Positions 48,240-60,859 of a stretch of DNA of 64,000 nt are shown here, in pieces. The number at the start of each line of letters is the position of its first letter. Positions within the stretch are counted from its first letter, which is position 1. Under the pieces are notes generated by a model, which was not told the DNA's origin, ran no database searches, and saw only the letters and a list, made by a program, of their open reading frames with translations. Both the position numbers and the translations under genes were made by a program. The stretch is from Dolomedes plantarius. Taxonomy: Eukaryota; Arthropoda; Arachnida; Araneae; Dolomedidae. The stretch covers positions 104,517,122 to 104,581,121 of the forward strand of contig OU015495.1 of NCBI GenBank assembly GCA_907164885.2. Direction: 5' to 3'.

Positions 48240-48400
48240 CAGTGGTGCGCAAACTTTTTTTTGCCTGCGACTCAATTCCTTAAAAGGAAAACCACTCGAC
48301 CCCCAATGAAAGTTTTTTGGTAGGAACGCAACTTTTTAAAAAATTATGAAAATGTTAACAAAGAAAAAATGGAAACTGTATATTTAGGATATATATATAT
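48240..48400 (+). mobile_element. hAT-type left terminus (CAGTGGTGCGC family)
   Basis: Begins CAGTGGTGCGCAAACTTTTT after ATCTAGCC. The same terminal family occurs at 955-1009. The element interior and right end are not recognisable. Confidence 0.55.
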
Positions 48401-48538
48401 ATTTTACATAATAACAATAAAAAAATGTCTCGCTTACCATCTGCACTTGTTTTTTGGTAAAGCTGTTTAACACCTTATTTAAAAATCATGCTATCATTTT
48501 TCAGCATATATTTATATCTATCTATCTCTCTCTCTCTC

Positions 48539-48822
<284 letters not shown>

Positions 48823-48852
48823 TATATGTATGTATATATATATAAATATATA

Positions 48853-49140
48853 CGAGGGTGAGTGAAAAATTATTCGCAATGTTGACATAACTCTTCTTAC
48901 ATTGTTCATACTGACCTCTGCCCTCGTTTATTTTATTGCTATGCTGTTGTGGTCCTGCTATGGAATTTCGATCGTAATTCCTCCGTTTGTCTTCCTTTTA
49001 TTGCAGATAGATCATGGCCGCTCCATTAGAAGTTTGCACCATGAAGCTACAGTAGCTTCATGGTTTGCACCAAAGAGGAAAAACGAGCAGTGATCCGGTT
49101 TTTGTGGTCGGAAGGTTGCCGAGCGTTCCTTTGTACTATT
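48853..49140 (+). mobile_element. 5' fragment of a mariner element
   Basis: Left end CGAGGGTGAGTGAAAAATTA after TA, then a leader and the beginning of a transposase (MAAPLEVCT at 49013, then CTKEEKRAVIRFLWSEGCRA). The latter is the mariner N-terminal HTH start. Everything after about 49140 is unrelated, so only the 5' quarter remains. A 31-bp insertion (see findings) shifts the frame. Confidence 0.75.
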
Positions 49141-49388
49141 TTCGGTATACCACTGTCTTCAGAATTTTTGATGTAGAGTAGGCATTTTGGAAATATTTTG
49201 TCTGACACTCAAAACTGACTAAAAAGTGATTAAAAACTTTAAAAGATAAAAATTTTATGAATCCTGAAGGTAATTATTTTGAAAACTTTTCTTTGCGCAA
49301 ACCGGAAAAAAAAAGTTATGAAAATTGAGCCATTGGTTCGTATAGATATATAAAAATCTTGACAGGCGTTGAATTTTTAATTTGATTT

Positions 49389-49615
49389 TTATGAAGCAAA
49401 ACTTTAAATTGTTCAATTTTTTTAATATGAATAATTATCTTTATATAAACACACATAAAGCTGGAAAAAATTACAAAAAGCGAGCAAAGAAGAAAAAAAT
49501 ATCATTTATGAAACAAAATTTCAAATTGTTCAAGTTTTTTATATGAATAATTATCTTTATATAAACACACATAAAGCTGGAAAAAAAATTACAAAAAAGC
49601 GAGCAAAGAAAGAAA
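49389..49615. repeat. Two tandem copies of a ~115-bp AT-rich unit
   Basis: Both copies contain TATGAATAATTATCTTTATA, TAAACACACATAAAGCTGG and GCGAGCAAAGAA in the same order. Confidence 0.92.
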
Positions 49616-50804
49616 ATAAGTTTTTGAATCTCGGATCCCCCTTAAGCTATGGGGAATTTTCGTCTCGGTATTTTTCTAATCACAGATTAGTAAACGCATA
49701 ATTTTGAAGCTTGTTATCTGGATATGAAAGTAGACTGTTAAATAAAGAGCACGTTGTTTTAAAATTTTTAAATTCATCAGCAGGTAATTTTTTTAATTTA
49801 AACTTTAAACTACTGGTGTATATATCTTATAGTATATATCTTATGATGTATATATCTTATAATATAAAGTTAAAATTGTCTTCGGAAAAAAAAAATAAAT
49901 AAAAAGATTTTTAATAAACACCCGCATTATATTAAAATGTCTTATCTCAAATCCCAAAAGCAAATTATATGCGAATTAGTACTAATTTGTTCCGAGTTAC
50001 ATACGAATTTGTTAATTCATCAGTAGTTCATTTCAAAACTGAGAAGGTGGCAATGGCCAGAATATCTTATTTTCAAGCTTTTACCTCATTTTCAAGATAG
50101 GCACATTCCACAGAGACTGAATGATGACGTCATATGCAACAATCTTTGACATTATGAAACCAGGTGGGGAATAACGATGTTCGTGAAACATTTCGACCTT
50201 AAACTTGCGTTGGATTTGAACAGCGAGTAATTAAAATCGGTTAATTTCCTTTGTTCCGATCGTCGCTAATTTCCAGAATTCATTCGGCGTAGATCAGTGT
50301 TTGTGGGAGATATAGATATTCCTTCAAACAAGAATTAAATTATTGGAAATTCCATGCATTCATTTTCATTTTCCTCTCCTTTCCCTGAAATAATCGATGC
50401 ATATTGGAAAAATATGTCTTCTAAATATAAATAAACTACAAGGAGGTAATTTGTAATTCCATGCAAATATATGCTGTAAGAAAAAGCTTACTGCTTCTTT
50501 TTAGTTGCAGTAATTTTTATTATGCTACACTTCTCAGAACGTTTTCAACTGAAATCCAAGATTTTTAGGGGTAAAAATAGGAAACGTTTCAGGTTTTAAG
50601 AATTTTAAAGAGGCTACTTTGAAGACCTATTCAGAAGAACCCCCTGATTATAAGTTCTTTTGAATATTCCAAAAGTAGAAAAAAATGAATGAAAAGGCAA
50701 TTTGTTTCGATATTTGCATGGGAATTTTGTAAATAGGGCTCTTTTGTGTAAATTTGAAAATATAATTAAAATAATATTCATATATCGGTAGAAATCCACG
50801 TAGT
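49616..50804. other. Unassigned AT-rich stretch
   Basis: Apart from three ~17-bp repeats of GTATATATCTTAT(A/G) at 49818-49862, nothing is recognisable. Confidence 0.35.
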
Positions 50805-51146
50805 GGACCTTAGGTAGCTCAGTGGAAGCGCGTCGGGCTTCGAACTACGGGTGATCAGTTCGAATCCCGACGAACGCCATTAAATACCTTTGTGTCGAAA
50901 TCAGATATGGAAACGTTAAATCTGTAGACCGGAAAGTCCTTCTATGAAATCAGTGGGTTGGAGAAGGTACAAGCCCTCCAGATGTCGCCCTTGGTAGTGC
51001 ACAGACAAAATTGAGGCGTCACCTGGCTTAAGTCAGACTCCGACCCTTGTCGTGTCATTGTAAATTGGAGCCGCATTCTTCTGCTAGCAGTTGAGACCTG
51101 GTCTGCCATGCTCCGACCAGGGGACATAAGTCACAACAACAATACA
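50805..51146 (+). mobile_element. tRNA-derived SINE, near-complete
   Basis: Head CTTAGGTAGCTCAGTGGAAG (A box) and CAGTTCGAATCCCGACG (B box). Body with CTGTAGACCGGAAAGTCCTT, AGGCGTCACCTGGCTTAAGT and GACCCTTGTCGTGTCATTG. Tail GGGGACATAAGTCACAACAA. The same family as the minus-strand copies at 16563-17573 and 20712-21028. Confidence 0.9.
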
Positions 51147-53430
51147 TGAAGTTCATCTGTGTTTCATAAGAATGAGAAAATTTAGCATTAAAATTTAAAG
51201 GCTAAGAGGTTTTGAAATAAACTCGTAAAAATCTCCCAAAATTTAATTTTAAAATGTGAAATGTTGTAGCCATGATATAAAGCTAAACAAGGTTTGATTT
51301 TCAAGTGATTTTTCTTCAAGATTTTAATTTGTACGTATGTTGTGTGAGAGTACAAAATTTTGACAGTATCGTACATTTACGATTTTGGAACAAACATTTT
51401 GTGCTTACTTTAATAAAAAAAAATAAATAAATAAATTAAAAAAAAAAAAACTGATATATGATCTAACATTTTTAATTTTATAATATAGTTTTCTTTTACG
51501 AATGTGGTATATTTTTATACCTTTATGTTCGCCTTCGCTCATAACAAAATTATCTTGTGCTAAAATGTTTAGTCTCCTCTTATAACTAGTCCAAGTGCTA
51601 ATATAAGAGGTGCTAATATAACTAGTAGTTCATGTGGTAGCAAATCTGGCATATCAGTGTTTTACGAGATTTTAAAAATATCTGTTAAATCGAGTTATCT
51701 CCTAAATTTAAATTTGTATTATGTTGTGTTGGCCTTCCTTCCTGTAAATGCGGAATAACTAATTCAAGATCAAACTCTCAAAGTTAAGCGTTACTCAAGA
51801 ATGTTAAAAAACCATTGAGGCAATTGATGTTTTTTTTTCCTTCACAAATCTTGAATTAAACTCGTGTTTTATCAACGAATGTTTGGGAAATTCTTACACA
51901 GAACTTTGAGCTGTCGGCGGAAGCATTGAATGCAAGACACACTACGAACCTGGTTTCCAGTAAAAGTTCAGGTGTGTTCCAGAATCTCCCAAATAAAGGA
52001 GTATCAGCATGCTTGTGTTTTAGAGATGCTTGCTACTTTTCACTTCAAGCCGCTTCCACCCGTAAGTGTTTAGTTTTTTGATAGAAATTGCAGCTGAAAA
52101 GTTACGGGAAATCTTGCGATACGAAAATCGCTATTCTGAATAAAACGAAAATAAATTTTAAGTTATTAAACTCCATTTTTAAGAAAATATTAATGCCTAT
52201 TTTTAAGACGAGATGTGTTGCACGAAAACACCTCAATTTTTTAAGATAAATTAAGAATAGGCAGCTTTGACAGAGGAATTATTTGAAATTATGAATGAAC
52301 TAATTGCTTAGGACTTAATGGATCCTCCACCTTGGGCTATAGCAGTAAGTCATAGAAAGGCCACTGCCAATTAGATGCAAATTTATCGTATCATCATGGA
52401 TAAGATTATCTGTGGATAAAATTATTCTTTTTGGAACAACCTACCAAAGAACTTAAACTGAATGTTTTCAAAGCTATATTCAGAGAATGTTTTTAAATCA
52501 TAAGTTTGAATCTTACTCTAAATTCTGATAATATAGGCTAATGATTTTGCTAGGTATTCAAGCAATATTCAATTCAAAATTGCGGTAATGCAACAAGGCA
52601 AAATGCTTATGAACTACGAAATACTTGTATAGGTACACAGAGGAATTCTAACTGCAAATTTTTGACGACTTTTTACTGTGTGACAAAGACAAAAGCCCAC
52701 CTGGTAACTTTTTAGACTTTATCCGTGACAAATGGAGAAGGAAACACGTCTTTTTTTAGCCAAATACCGAAAGGCCTACATTGCTTAGCTTCAGTCGTAC
52801 CAGAATTTACAATCGAACTATATATAATGTGATTACTTCAACCTCCATGGTTTGTAAGAGGGCGAAAAGAAAGAGACAAAAAGTCCATTTAAAAAAATTT
52901 TTTTTGCTTTCAAGCGATGTTCTACAGCTTCTGTTGGCGGCGTCTGTGTCAGAATTAATTACATTCTAACATCAGGTGGATATTATAAGAGTCTAAAATG
53001 AACTTAATTTGAAAAATTAAGAACTTTCTCAATTTTGAAGTGTGAAGTTTACCAAAAAGTTGTATACTAAGGTAGGAAATTGGATAAAATATTCTTATAC
53101 ATAGAGCCGAATGTAGGAGATCACCTGCAAGAATTATATATTCGATTTTGTATGGTGTTGAAGGAAAATAAAAACTATATAATAAGTCAAGAGAATAATT
53201 AAGAACCATTTTGCTATTGATTCTAGCATAATTTAAGAGAATGCATGACATAAAAGAGAGCAGTAACTCTTAACAAATTTTCAGATGCATGTAGATTTTA
53301 TGATGTGAACCTCCTTTTTTATTTTCTCTGAAAGGGTTATTTTTACATGCAAAAACAGTTTAGTTGAAAGGTGGAAAATGAACTGATTAGAGGTGTCGTT
53401 TATGCCAGGGTTACGAATTACTGATTATCT
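51147..53430. other. Unassigned, mostly unique AT-rich DNA
   Basis: Only short ORFs without recognisable domains. No paired repeats were noticed. Confidence 0.4.
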
Positions 53431-53436
53431 TCTTCA

Positions 53437-53625
53437 TCAGTACGACAGCCTGGTACACAGCAAGGCAGTCCCAGTCAGTTTTCTCCATCCAGCCCAATCA
53501 GACGCCAATATTCCCCACAGGAAAATTCCAATGATCTTAAGATCGCTCTCGACACAATCAATCCGTCTAGTACATGGTCTCCCTCTTCTTTTAGTACCTT
53601 CCATTTTATAAAAAGTCAGTATTTT
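53437..53625 (-). pseudogene. LINE reverse-transcriptase-protein C-terminal fragment
   Basis: The minus strand reads KRRGRPCTRRIDCVESDLKI followed by IGIFLWGILASDWAGWRKL. The pattern GRP..RW.DCV..DL...GI.NW...A.DR..WR is the tail after the reverse transcriptase in many arthropod and molluscan non-LTR retrotransposons (family knowledge). No RT motif or endonuclease lies nearby, so it is a 5'-truncated fragment. No poly(A) tail is evident. Confidence 0.72.
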
Positions 53626-54535
53626 GAACAGGGTCAGTGTCTTCATATCTATAAACACGATTCTTTTCAAGTTGTCTGGGTACGTTCCGCCCGGATATTA
53701 CTAATTATACTAAAAAATAATTGAATTTTATGGACATTTGAGCTTGAAATTTCGGAGGGAAAATGCAGAAATACGCAAAAGAAATTATGTGTTTATATAT
53801 GAATTGTTAAAAGACGGAAGAAAGCATTACCCCTTTGAAACTTTGTATTTATGATAAAACAGAGAAATAAAGGGAAAAATTATTTGTCAGCGTTTAACGA
53901 AGAACTCTTTATTAGAGCAAAAAGTTTTAGTTGATTGTTAGAAGTAACCTCATGTTTATAAAGATTGGTGGAAATAATTCTGGTATTTAACAAGTTGGAG
54001 AATACAAATGTATTATTTCAAATTCAAATGTTGATCCGCATAGATTAAAGAATTCAGAATTTGGAAAACGAATCGAATTTCATATAATGAGTGATCTCCT
54101 GTTGAAGTATCTGGTTAATATATTACAAATTGGGATATATCAAATACGAAGAGGAAAAATAATGAACATTCTACGAGCAACATTCGTTTTTGGAACAATT
54201 GCTACTTTTAACGATATTTGTTAGCATCGGAAAAGGATATTTCTTATCTCGTATTTATTTATTTTTCCAACGCGGCAGGTACATATCTTACATTAAACTT
54301 ATAAATTTTTAATTAAAAATATTTTCTGTAAATTTCTTTGTTTTCCCACACAAAGTCCTGCGATCAAGCTACGACATAAATTTATTCACTTCTGAATTTT
54401 TTCCATGAGCAGTATAAGCTTTATTTTATTGTTTAAAGGTAAATTTTGTTCAAATGTTTCTTCCTCTGCAACGATTGTGTTTTTTTTCCTCCTTTCACAG
54501 ACCTTCGACCATTAAAGATGTGATAGACCTCTCGT

Positions 54536-54554
54536 CCAATCATGTGAACACACG
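54536..54554 (+). promoter_or_regulatory. ER stress response element-like site (CCAAT-N9-ACACG)
   Basis: CCAAT is followed after exactly nine bases by ACACG, one mismatch from the ERSE consensus CCAAT-N9-CCACG (bound by NF-Y with ATF6/XBP1 in animals). It lies about 145 bp upstream of the PDI start codon. A TTATAAA-like sequence follows at about 54568-54575. Confidence 0.55.
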
Positions 54555-54698
54555 AGTGTTACGTATTATTATAAACGACGAGTCTTCACTGTTGCTGTTA
54601 CTTTGCCACGTTTGACTTTTCCTCCAGGCTGCGGCGTTAGTGTGTTCAGTGTCAAGTGCAACATATTCACAAGCCGGCTAGAACTTAAATTTATAAAA

Positions 54699-54837
54699 AT
54701 GTATATTAAACTTTTACTGTTAAGTTTATTTGCATTGAGTATAGCAGATGAAGTAAAGAGAGAAAATAACGTACTAGTTTTAACCAAGGACAATTTTGAA
54801 GAGACAGTGAAAAATAAAAATGTTCTAGTGGAGTTTT
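54699..54837 (+). CDS. P4HB: Protein disulfide isomerase A1-like, exon 1
   Basis: PDIA1 forms, breaks and reshuffles disulfides in the ER lumen and is the beta subunit of prolyl 4-hydroxylase. This exon gives residues 1-46: a signal peptide (MYIKLLLLSLFALSIA, cleavage expected before DEV), then VLVLTKDNFEETV and the strand NVLVEF that leads to the active site. The start ATG is preceded by AAAA and is the first ATG in frame with a signal peptide. The exon ends after GAG TTT T with donor GTAAGT (phase 1). Reading through would replace the active site with a non-thioredoxin tail, so the splice is required. The gene symbol rests on remembered similarity to P4HB. Confidence 0.93.
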
Positions 54838-55255
54838 GTAAGTACGCCTGTAAATGGGCAAAAAATTTTCCGGCCATTTTTGTACTTTTCATACTCTTGA
54901 ATGTATAATTGTTAAGAATTTTATAAGTAAGTTGTTTAATATCTTAAGTGGTAAGATAAATATTTCCTTTTTAATTGTGCTTTTTAAATGTCATGACGAG
55001 ATGTCAATTTTTGTTAAAGCATTTTACATAATTAAACCGCAAAAGTCGCGCCATACTAACGTTTGGTAATAGTCTTTATATTGTTTGTTGCTGTTATTAA
55101 ATATTGTTTGTTACTGTTGGTCTTATTTAGTATTTATATTTCACACGAGATTGGTATTTTTTTTACTATTAATCGGATAATAAACCTTTTCTTTACAGCT
55201 TAAAACTTTATAAGTGTTTTGTCATCTGTTAAATATTTTATTTCTTGAAATATAG
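54838..55255 (+). other. PDI intron 1
   Basis: 418 bp, GTAAGT donor, acceptor AAATATAG, phase 1. No repeats recognised. Confidence 0.9.
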
Positions 55256-55453
55256 ATGCGCCTTGGTGTGGACATTGTAAAGCTCTTGAACCCGAATATG
55301 CTAAAGCCGCTACAACTTTGAATGAAGAAAAGTCAGAGTTGCTGTTAGCTAAAGTTGATGCTACAGTTGAAACAGAATTAGCTGAACAACATGGAGTCAG
55401 AGGATATCCTACAATGAAATTTTTCAAGCAAGGCCAAGTGTTAGAGTACAATG
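55256..55453 (+). CDS. P4HB: Protein disulfide isomerase A1-like, exon 2 (active site)
   Basis: Residues 47-113 of the a domain. The redox site APWCGHC places the catalytic cysteines at about 51 and 54, and the following K and E residues match the thioredoxin fold. [10 protein letters not shown] carries the conserved cis-proline (about residue 98) facing the active site. The exon joins exon 1 to give FYAPWCGHC, and ends EYNG with donor GTAAAT (phase 1). All expected catalytic residues are present, so this copy looks functional. Confidence 0.94.
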
Positions 55454-56657
55454 GTAAATTATTTTCTAATAGCACTGACTTGAATATCTGTATTAATTAT
55501 GTAGCATACAAGTACAAAATACTCTAAATACTCATTAATATTTTAAAAATTTATTACCTGATAAATCTGTGATCAAAATCTCAAAGCTGTTGCTTTGTCA
55601 TTATCCAGATAATTTTAGCACAATTACATAGAGGAATATTGTATAAATGAGATCACTGTTCAGTTATTTTCACCTGTTATAAGCATTTTAGCATTGTACT
55701 TTGTTATTAAATTGTAAGCCTCTTTACCTGTTAAATGGCTGAGGTAAATTTTTGTATTGTATATTAATTTGAATATTGTCATGTATGTCATATTCTCATA
55801 ATGAGTTAAGAGTTACTGGATAATACAATTGAATGAATTAGCTTCTTACTAAAGCTCCACCAGGAAGATATTTTTTTATATATTCATAAATGTGCATTTT
55901 TGATGGAAGAGCACAAGTATTCAGTGTTTTAAATTTCTCTAAAGTTAACCAGTGCGTTTCAGAATGTCTAAGATTTGGGGAATTTGATAATATTGTTGTC
56001 ATATTTACTGTACCAAATACTGTTTTAATGTTCATCTTAAATTTTTAAAGTATTTTATTGAGTATGTATACTTATTAGTGATTTAAATAAGTGCTAATGA
56101 GCTAATAAATGTTAAAAATTTTAACTAAATGTTCAAAAGTGCATTAAATTAATTTGATCTAGGTTAATCTTAAACTGAACATTTTTTGCATTTCCTACTG
56201 TATCAAGGTATTTCAGAGTCTGGTGAACTTAAACTTTCAAGTTATTCTCAAGAAATATTTATATAAAAATAAGGATAAACTTATTTTAGATTTTTATATT
56301 GCTGGCATTTTAAAATATCTTTAAATTTAAACAGGACATTTTGATTTAAATGTGAGCATATATTATAAATAACTTTAGTAAATTAACAATTTGTAAAATT
56401 TATGTAACTTAAACAAGTAAGCTAATTACTAAAAATGTGATCAGTCATTTAAATAGTTAAATTTTTAACATTTTATGTTAACCATCAAATTTGAATAAAG
56501 ATTTAAAACCTGAGAATTGTAGGTACTTTGGAAGTTGTATTATGCTGTACTGTGGTTTTAAGTTTTATATTTATTGGTGATATCTATTATTTTTAGAAAG
56601 AGGTGCAAGAAGGTGTATTAAGTACAATATGTTAAAGTGAAATAATGAATTTTATAG
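55454..56657 (+). other. PDI intron 2
   Basis: 1.2 kb of AT-rich DNA, acceptor TTTTATAG. No transposon was recognised. Confidence 0.88.
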
Positions 56658-56929
56658 GTGGCAGAACTGCTGATGAACTTATCCGTTGGTTGAAAAAGAA
56701 AACTGGTCCTCCAGCAACTGATCTAACAACAGTAGATGCAGCAAAGGCATTTGTTGACAGTGGAGAAGTTGTTGTTGTAGGTTTCTTCAAAAATCAAGAG
56801 GGTCCTGAAGCTAAAGTCTTTATAAATGTTGCCTCTGAAATGGATGACTTCGTGTTTGGTATCACTTCAGATGATGCAGTCTTTTCAGATTTAAAAGTAT
56901 CTAAAGATGGTGTTATCCTCTTTAAGAAG
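56658..56929 (+). CDS. P4HB: Protein disulfide isomerase A1-like, exon 3 (end of a, b domain)
   Basis: About 91 residues: GGRTADELIRWLKKKTGP (last helix of the a domain), then the b domain with DAAKAFVDSGEVVVVGFFKN, ASEMDDFVFGITSDDAVFSD and KDGVILFKK. The b domain is a redox-inactive thioredoxin fold, and no CxxC is present, as expected. The exon ends in phase 0 at AAG|GTAATT. Confidence 0.93.
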
Positions 56930-58818
56930 GTAATTGATTAGTTTTTCATGTAGACTATTAGGTATATAATTTTGTTTCAAATTCACACTTCATAATTTGT
57001 GAATCTTTTTTTAATTAGTTTGAAACTATAATGAAATGCCAATAAAATATTACCTTAGAAAGATTAATCCTGTGGAATACTCAAGTTATGAATACTCTAA
57101 GCCCAGTTAAATTTTCTGTAGGGCTACCGACTTTTGCATAATCATTGTAGTTTTTACAAAAATATGCAGTGACTGAAATGTAGAATTTGGATGTTAACCT
57201 ATTTGGTGCTAAATACTTTTGACATATTAGACAGTGGTGAGCACAGTACTCTTCTATCCATGATTCACATGAGTGCTGAATACTTTTAGATAGTGTAAGA
57301 ATAAGCTCTTTAAATGTTCCAGTTGTTATTGAGCTGAACAAGTTCTTTGAAGTGTATTTTTAGACTTAGCATTTTTCACTACTGTCACTCCAGAATGAAT
57401 TATCACTGTGTATATATCCACTTTAAAAAAAATTATGCATTTTTAAGTCTTTGTAAATCACAGTAGTTTCCTCAGAAGCAGTTTATAAGCAATTTATCGA
57501 AAGTTGCGGAGTGAGTCACACATGAAGTATTTCACGTACAAAGAGTGCTGAAGTGCAGGTACATATATGTATCATTTATGCTTAAAGGGTTAATCTTTTT
57601 TATAAATTCATACAGATCACCATATAATAATATGCACTGAATTGTAAGAATGTATTTAAACTTATGAGTAATAGGGACAACTTGAACTACATTTATAAAT
57701 AACAGGACCTATAATGTAAAATATGAAATTGCTTTTTCATCAGCTCTGATTAGGAGTGAATTTTTAGTTTACTAAGTGAAAATCTTGTATACAAATTATT
57801 GTATATTGTCTTTAATGATTATGGATTGCTGTTATCTATATTAAATGTGGGTAATGATCTGTATTGGGCGAAGTTTATTTTTTGAAAATTTAAAATTTCT
57901 CTGGGCAAGAAATTTGTATTTATCAGTTCTCTGAATGAAATTATCAAATATTTAAAATTTTAAGTTTAACCCCCCCCCCTCAAAAAAAAAGTTTGTAATT
58001 AACTTTTTTAAAATATAAGTTCAGTAGCATTTTTAATATCCCATTATATTATTTTGTAGTATTTTATTACATACTTAAGTATTTGATATTTTATAACTTC
58101 AGTGCTATGAACCAATGTCAAAGTGAGGGTGAATAATACATACTTATTTTATTAAAACTTCAAAATAAGTTTGTTACATTTGGGAAATCTTTTTAACAGA
58201 ACATTTTGCTTTATTTTTGTTCTTTTACCTTTCCCATTAAACTTTCATTGCAATTATTAGTAAAATGTAGATAACTTTGTAAAATTTTGGAAATCTATTT
58301 CCTTACTTCTCCTGAGAGTGTTAAGCAGAAGTATTTTGTGGATAAACTTGAAAGTCTTATTATAGTTTAATATCTTACCAAAATTTTGCACTAACATAAC
58401 ATTTTAAGTATACTTATTTCTCTGTATTTTGCTTTTTGAGAATAAGTAACTTTAAAATATTTTCGAAAAGGGTATGTTATTTAGAAATGCTTATATTTGT
58501 AACTGAAGATGTTCTATAAATTATAATGTAGAACATTTACTTATTTGCTTTAAGTGGTTTAATGCAAATGAAATATGAAATCATTTATGAAGTAAATATC
58601 TGTAAAATTGTTTTAAAAAGGATTTCTTTTTATGTAAAAATGTTGCATTATATACAGGCATATTAAATAACTAGAAATATTTAGCAATTCATATAAACAG
58701 AAAATGTGCTAATTCTAATAAGTTACAGATTAAGAGGGATTGGTCTGGAATTGAGCTCTATTTTTTAAAAATTCAGCTTATCTGTGTGTCCATTTAATTG
58801 CACTGAATTTCTTTTTAG
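56930..58818 (+). other. PDI intron 3
   Basis: 1.9 kb, AT-rich, acceptor CTTTTTAG. A C-run at 57970-57978 is followed by an A-run. No mobile element was recognised. Confidence 0.88.
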
Positions 58819-58923
58819 TTTGATGAAGGCAGAAATGAATATGAAGGAGAGCTCACTGAAGATAACATTAAGAAATTCTTGAAGTCAAACAGTTTACCCT
58901 TAGTAGTTGAATTCAGTCATGTG
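58819..58923 (+). CDS. P4HB: Protein disulfide isomerase A1-like, exon 4 (end of b, start of b')
   Basis: 35 codons reading [20 protein letters not shown] then [21 protein letters not shown] and NSLPLV.EF are typical of the b to b' junction in PDIA1. The donor is GTG|GTGAGT (phase 0). The b', second active-site a' domain and the ER-retention C-terminus must lie to the right of the window, since nothing matching them is visible up to 64000. Confidence 0.92.
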
Positions 58924-60859
58924 GTGAGTTCTATTTTTCTTTTTATATTTTTCTCTGTATTTGTTGTATGTATGTATATGTTCTATTTTTTTTTTTAATA
59001 ACTGCTTTGTTCTAAAAAGAATTTGATTTCATATCTAAGCTTGGGCGTATATATATATGTATATATATAATCCATTCAAAATATTGTATGCTCATTATTG
59101 GTTATGTTAATAGTGAAAAATAAGTGTAATTTTGAATATCTGGACTCTTGTTCTCTTTGTCAAGAGTTGCATTTAAATTGCTAACAGTTTAAATTTTTTA
59201 TTGAATTTATAAATACTTTGTAAATTATTTGTTAATTGTTAAAGTCATTCTCTTGTAATTTTACAAGCTTGTTAAATTGTAATTGTGCAAATACAGTTCG
59301 CATTCTCCATTATTTGATTTAAAATTAACCTTAGTAAATTTAGTAAAGAACTTTGCCTTCATGGCAGAAAAGGGTCAATATTTTAGAAACAGTTGAATTA
59401 GTTAATGGATTCTTGCCTTAGAAGTTAACAGGCACAACTTCAAAGATAAGTTTTGGTTACTCAATTTAATGATTTATGATAGTTTGACTTTAATATCTCT
59501 TCATTGAAAAATCTGATCTAGTGGCATGGCATGTATATAGTAGATACTTTGTATTAACTTAAAAGGTTTATTTCTACCCATTATGCAAGCTCTTTAATGA
59601 CAACTCAATAATTATCTTTAAGGTTTAGACTTGTAGGAAAAGGGGTAGGGGTGGGGAAAACCTTAGTGAAATTCCTAACTCTTACACTGAAGAAGGCCAC
59701 TGAGTTTCATGTGGAAAAAATGAAAACTATAAAATATTATGCTGACTTTTTCAAAGATAACAAAATTGCTTTAACATTTGATAATTGACATAAAATGCAC
59801 CATAATCATGTCTCACACTACTGAATGTGTGTATGCATTTACAATGTCAATGCACAAGTACTGAATGTGTGTATGCATTTTAATAGATGTAAAAGTAACA
59901 ATGTAACTGCTATGAACTGCTTATCGAGAATTTTTATTTTTGTGGAGAGGTTCATGGACAGATCACCATGTTTGACTAACACCTTCCTTCTTTACAGATT
60001 TTTTCAGAATGAAATGTGAAATATGTATTTATCTTAAGTGTGCATCCTTTGGTTAAGTGAGACCAACTTTATATTGTCATTTGAGGAACAGGAATTTGTT
60101 GATGAGTTATCTCTCAGAATTTTAAACTGACTGAGAATTTAAGTACTCTTGAAACTATTGTTTTCCACTACCTAAACAATTTTGTGAAACTAGGTTAAAT
60201 GTGAACTATTTAGGAATTAAGTAAATTTCTTTAAATTTGAAACACTTAGCTTTTTACAAAATATAGTATTTTAAGCATAAATAATATAAATTTATGTAAG
60301 TAAGCTCATTTATTAGGAATTGAGTGTGGAAGTTAGTTTTCCTCATGTGATATTTAATGATTATAAATGAGGATAATGATTATACATGATGATGATGGTT
60401 GTTTAGTCTGGGGATGTATAAACTGCATCTTTGAATTTTATCTAGGGAGGCATTTTATGCTTTTTGTATTTATTGCACCTTTTTAAGTATTGTGAAGTTT
60501 TCTGATTAAGAAAGAAATGAATTTAACAAATTAACATGTTGAAATGCCTTTTGAAGATTAACAACACACTTTGATTTCTATACAGTACTAAACTTACTAA
60601 TTCATATTGCTAATGCAAAGGTTTAGAATGTAAATTTTATTTGATGCATCTTTAAAAAGGATGAGTATAAGTTATAACATTGTCTAAAGAAGGTTTTCTT
60701 GTTTTTGAGCTGTGTTTAAATTATATTTAAACAGTTGTGTCATCTAATTTAACAATCTCTTTAAAAAAAATCTTTGTATTGAAGAGATCTCTTTACTAAA
60801 CACAGGTAAAATTTGCCAAGGAAAAATTTTTAATTTTTAAAATTATTTAAAAAAAATTT

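Noticed and set aside
52425..52460. A short LFWNNLPKNLN reading as a retrotransposon trace
   Set aside because: Too short and without neighbouring RT motifs.
54603..54698. An upstream in-frame extension of PDI exon 1
   Set aside because: It has no ATG start and would bury the signal peptide. The ATG at 54699 gives a proper ER signal sequence.
54838..54908. Read-through of PDI exon 1 to a 101-codon product
   Set aside because: The GTAAGT donor and the perfect fit of exon 2 to APWCGHC show this is intron sequence.
56645..56657. An ATG just before PDI exon 3 as an independent start
   Set aside because: It lies in the splice acceptor tract; the b-domain sequence continues from exon 2 in phase.
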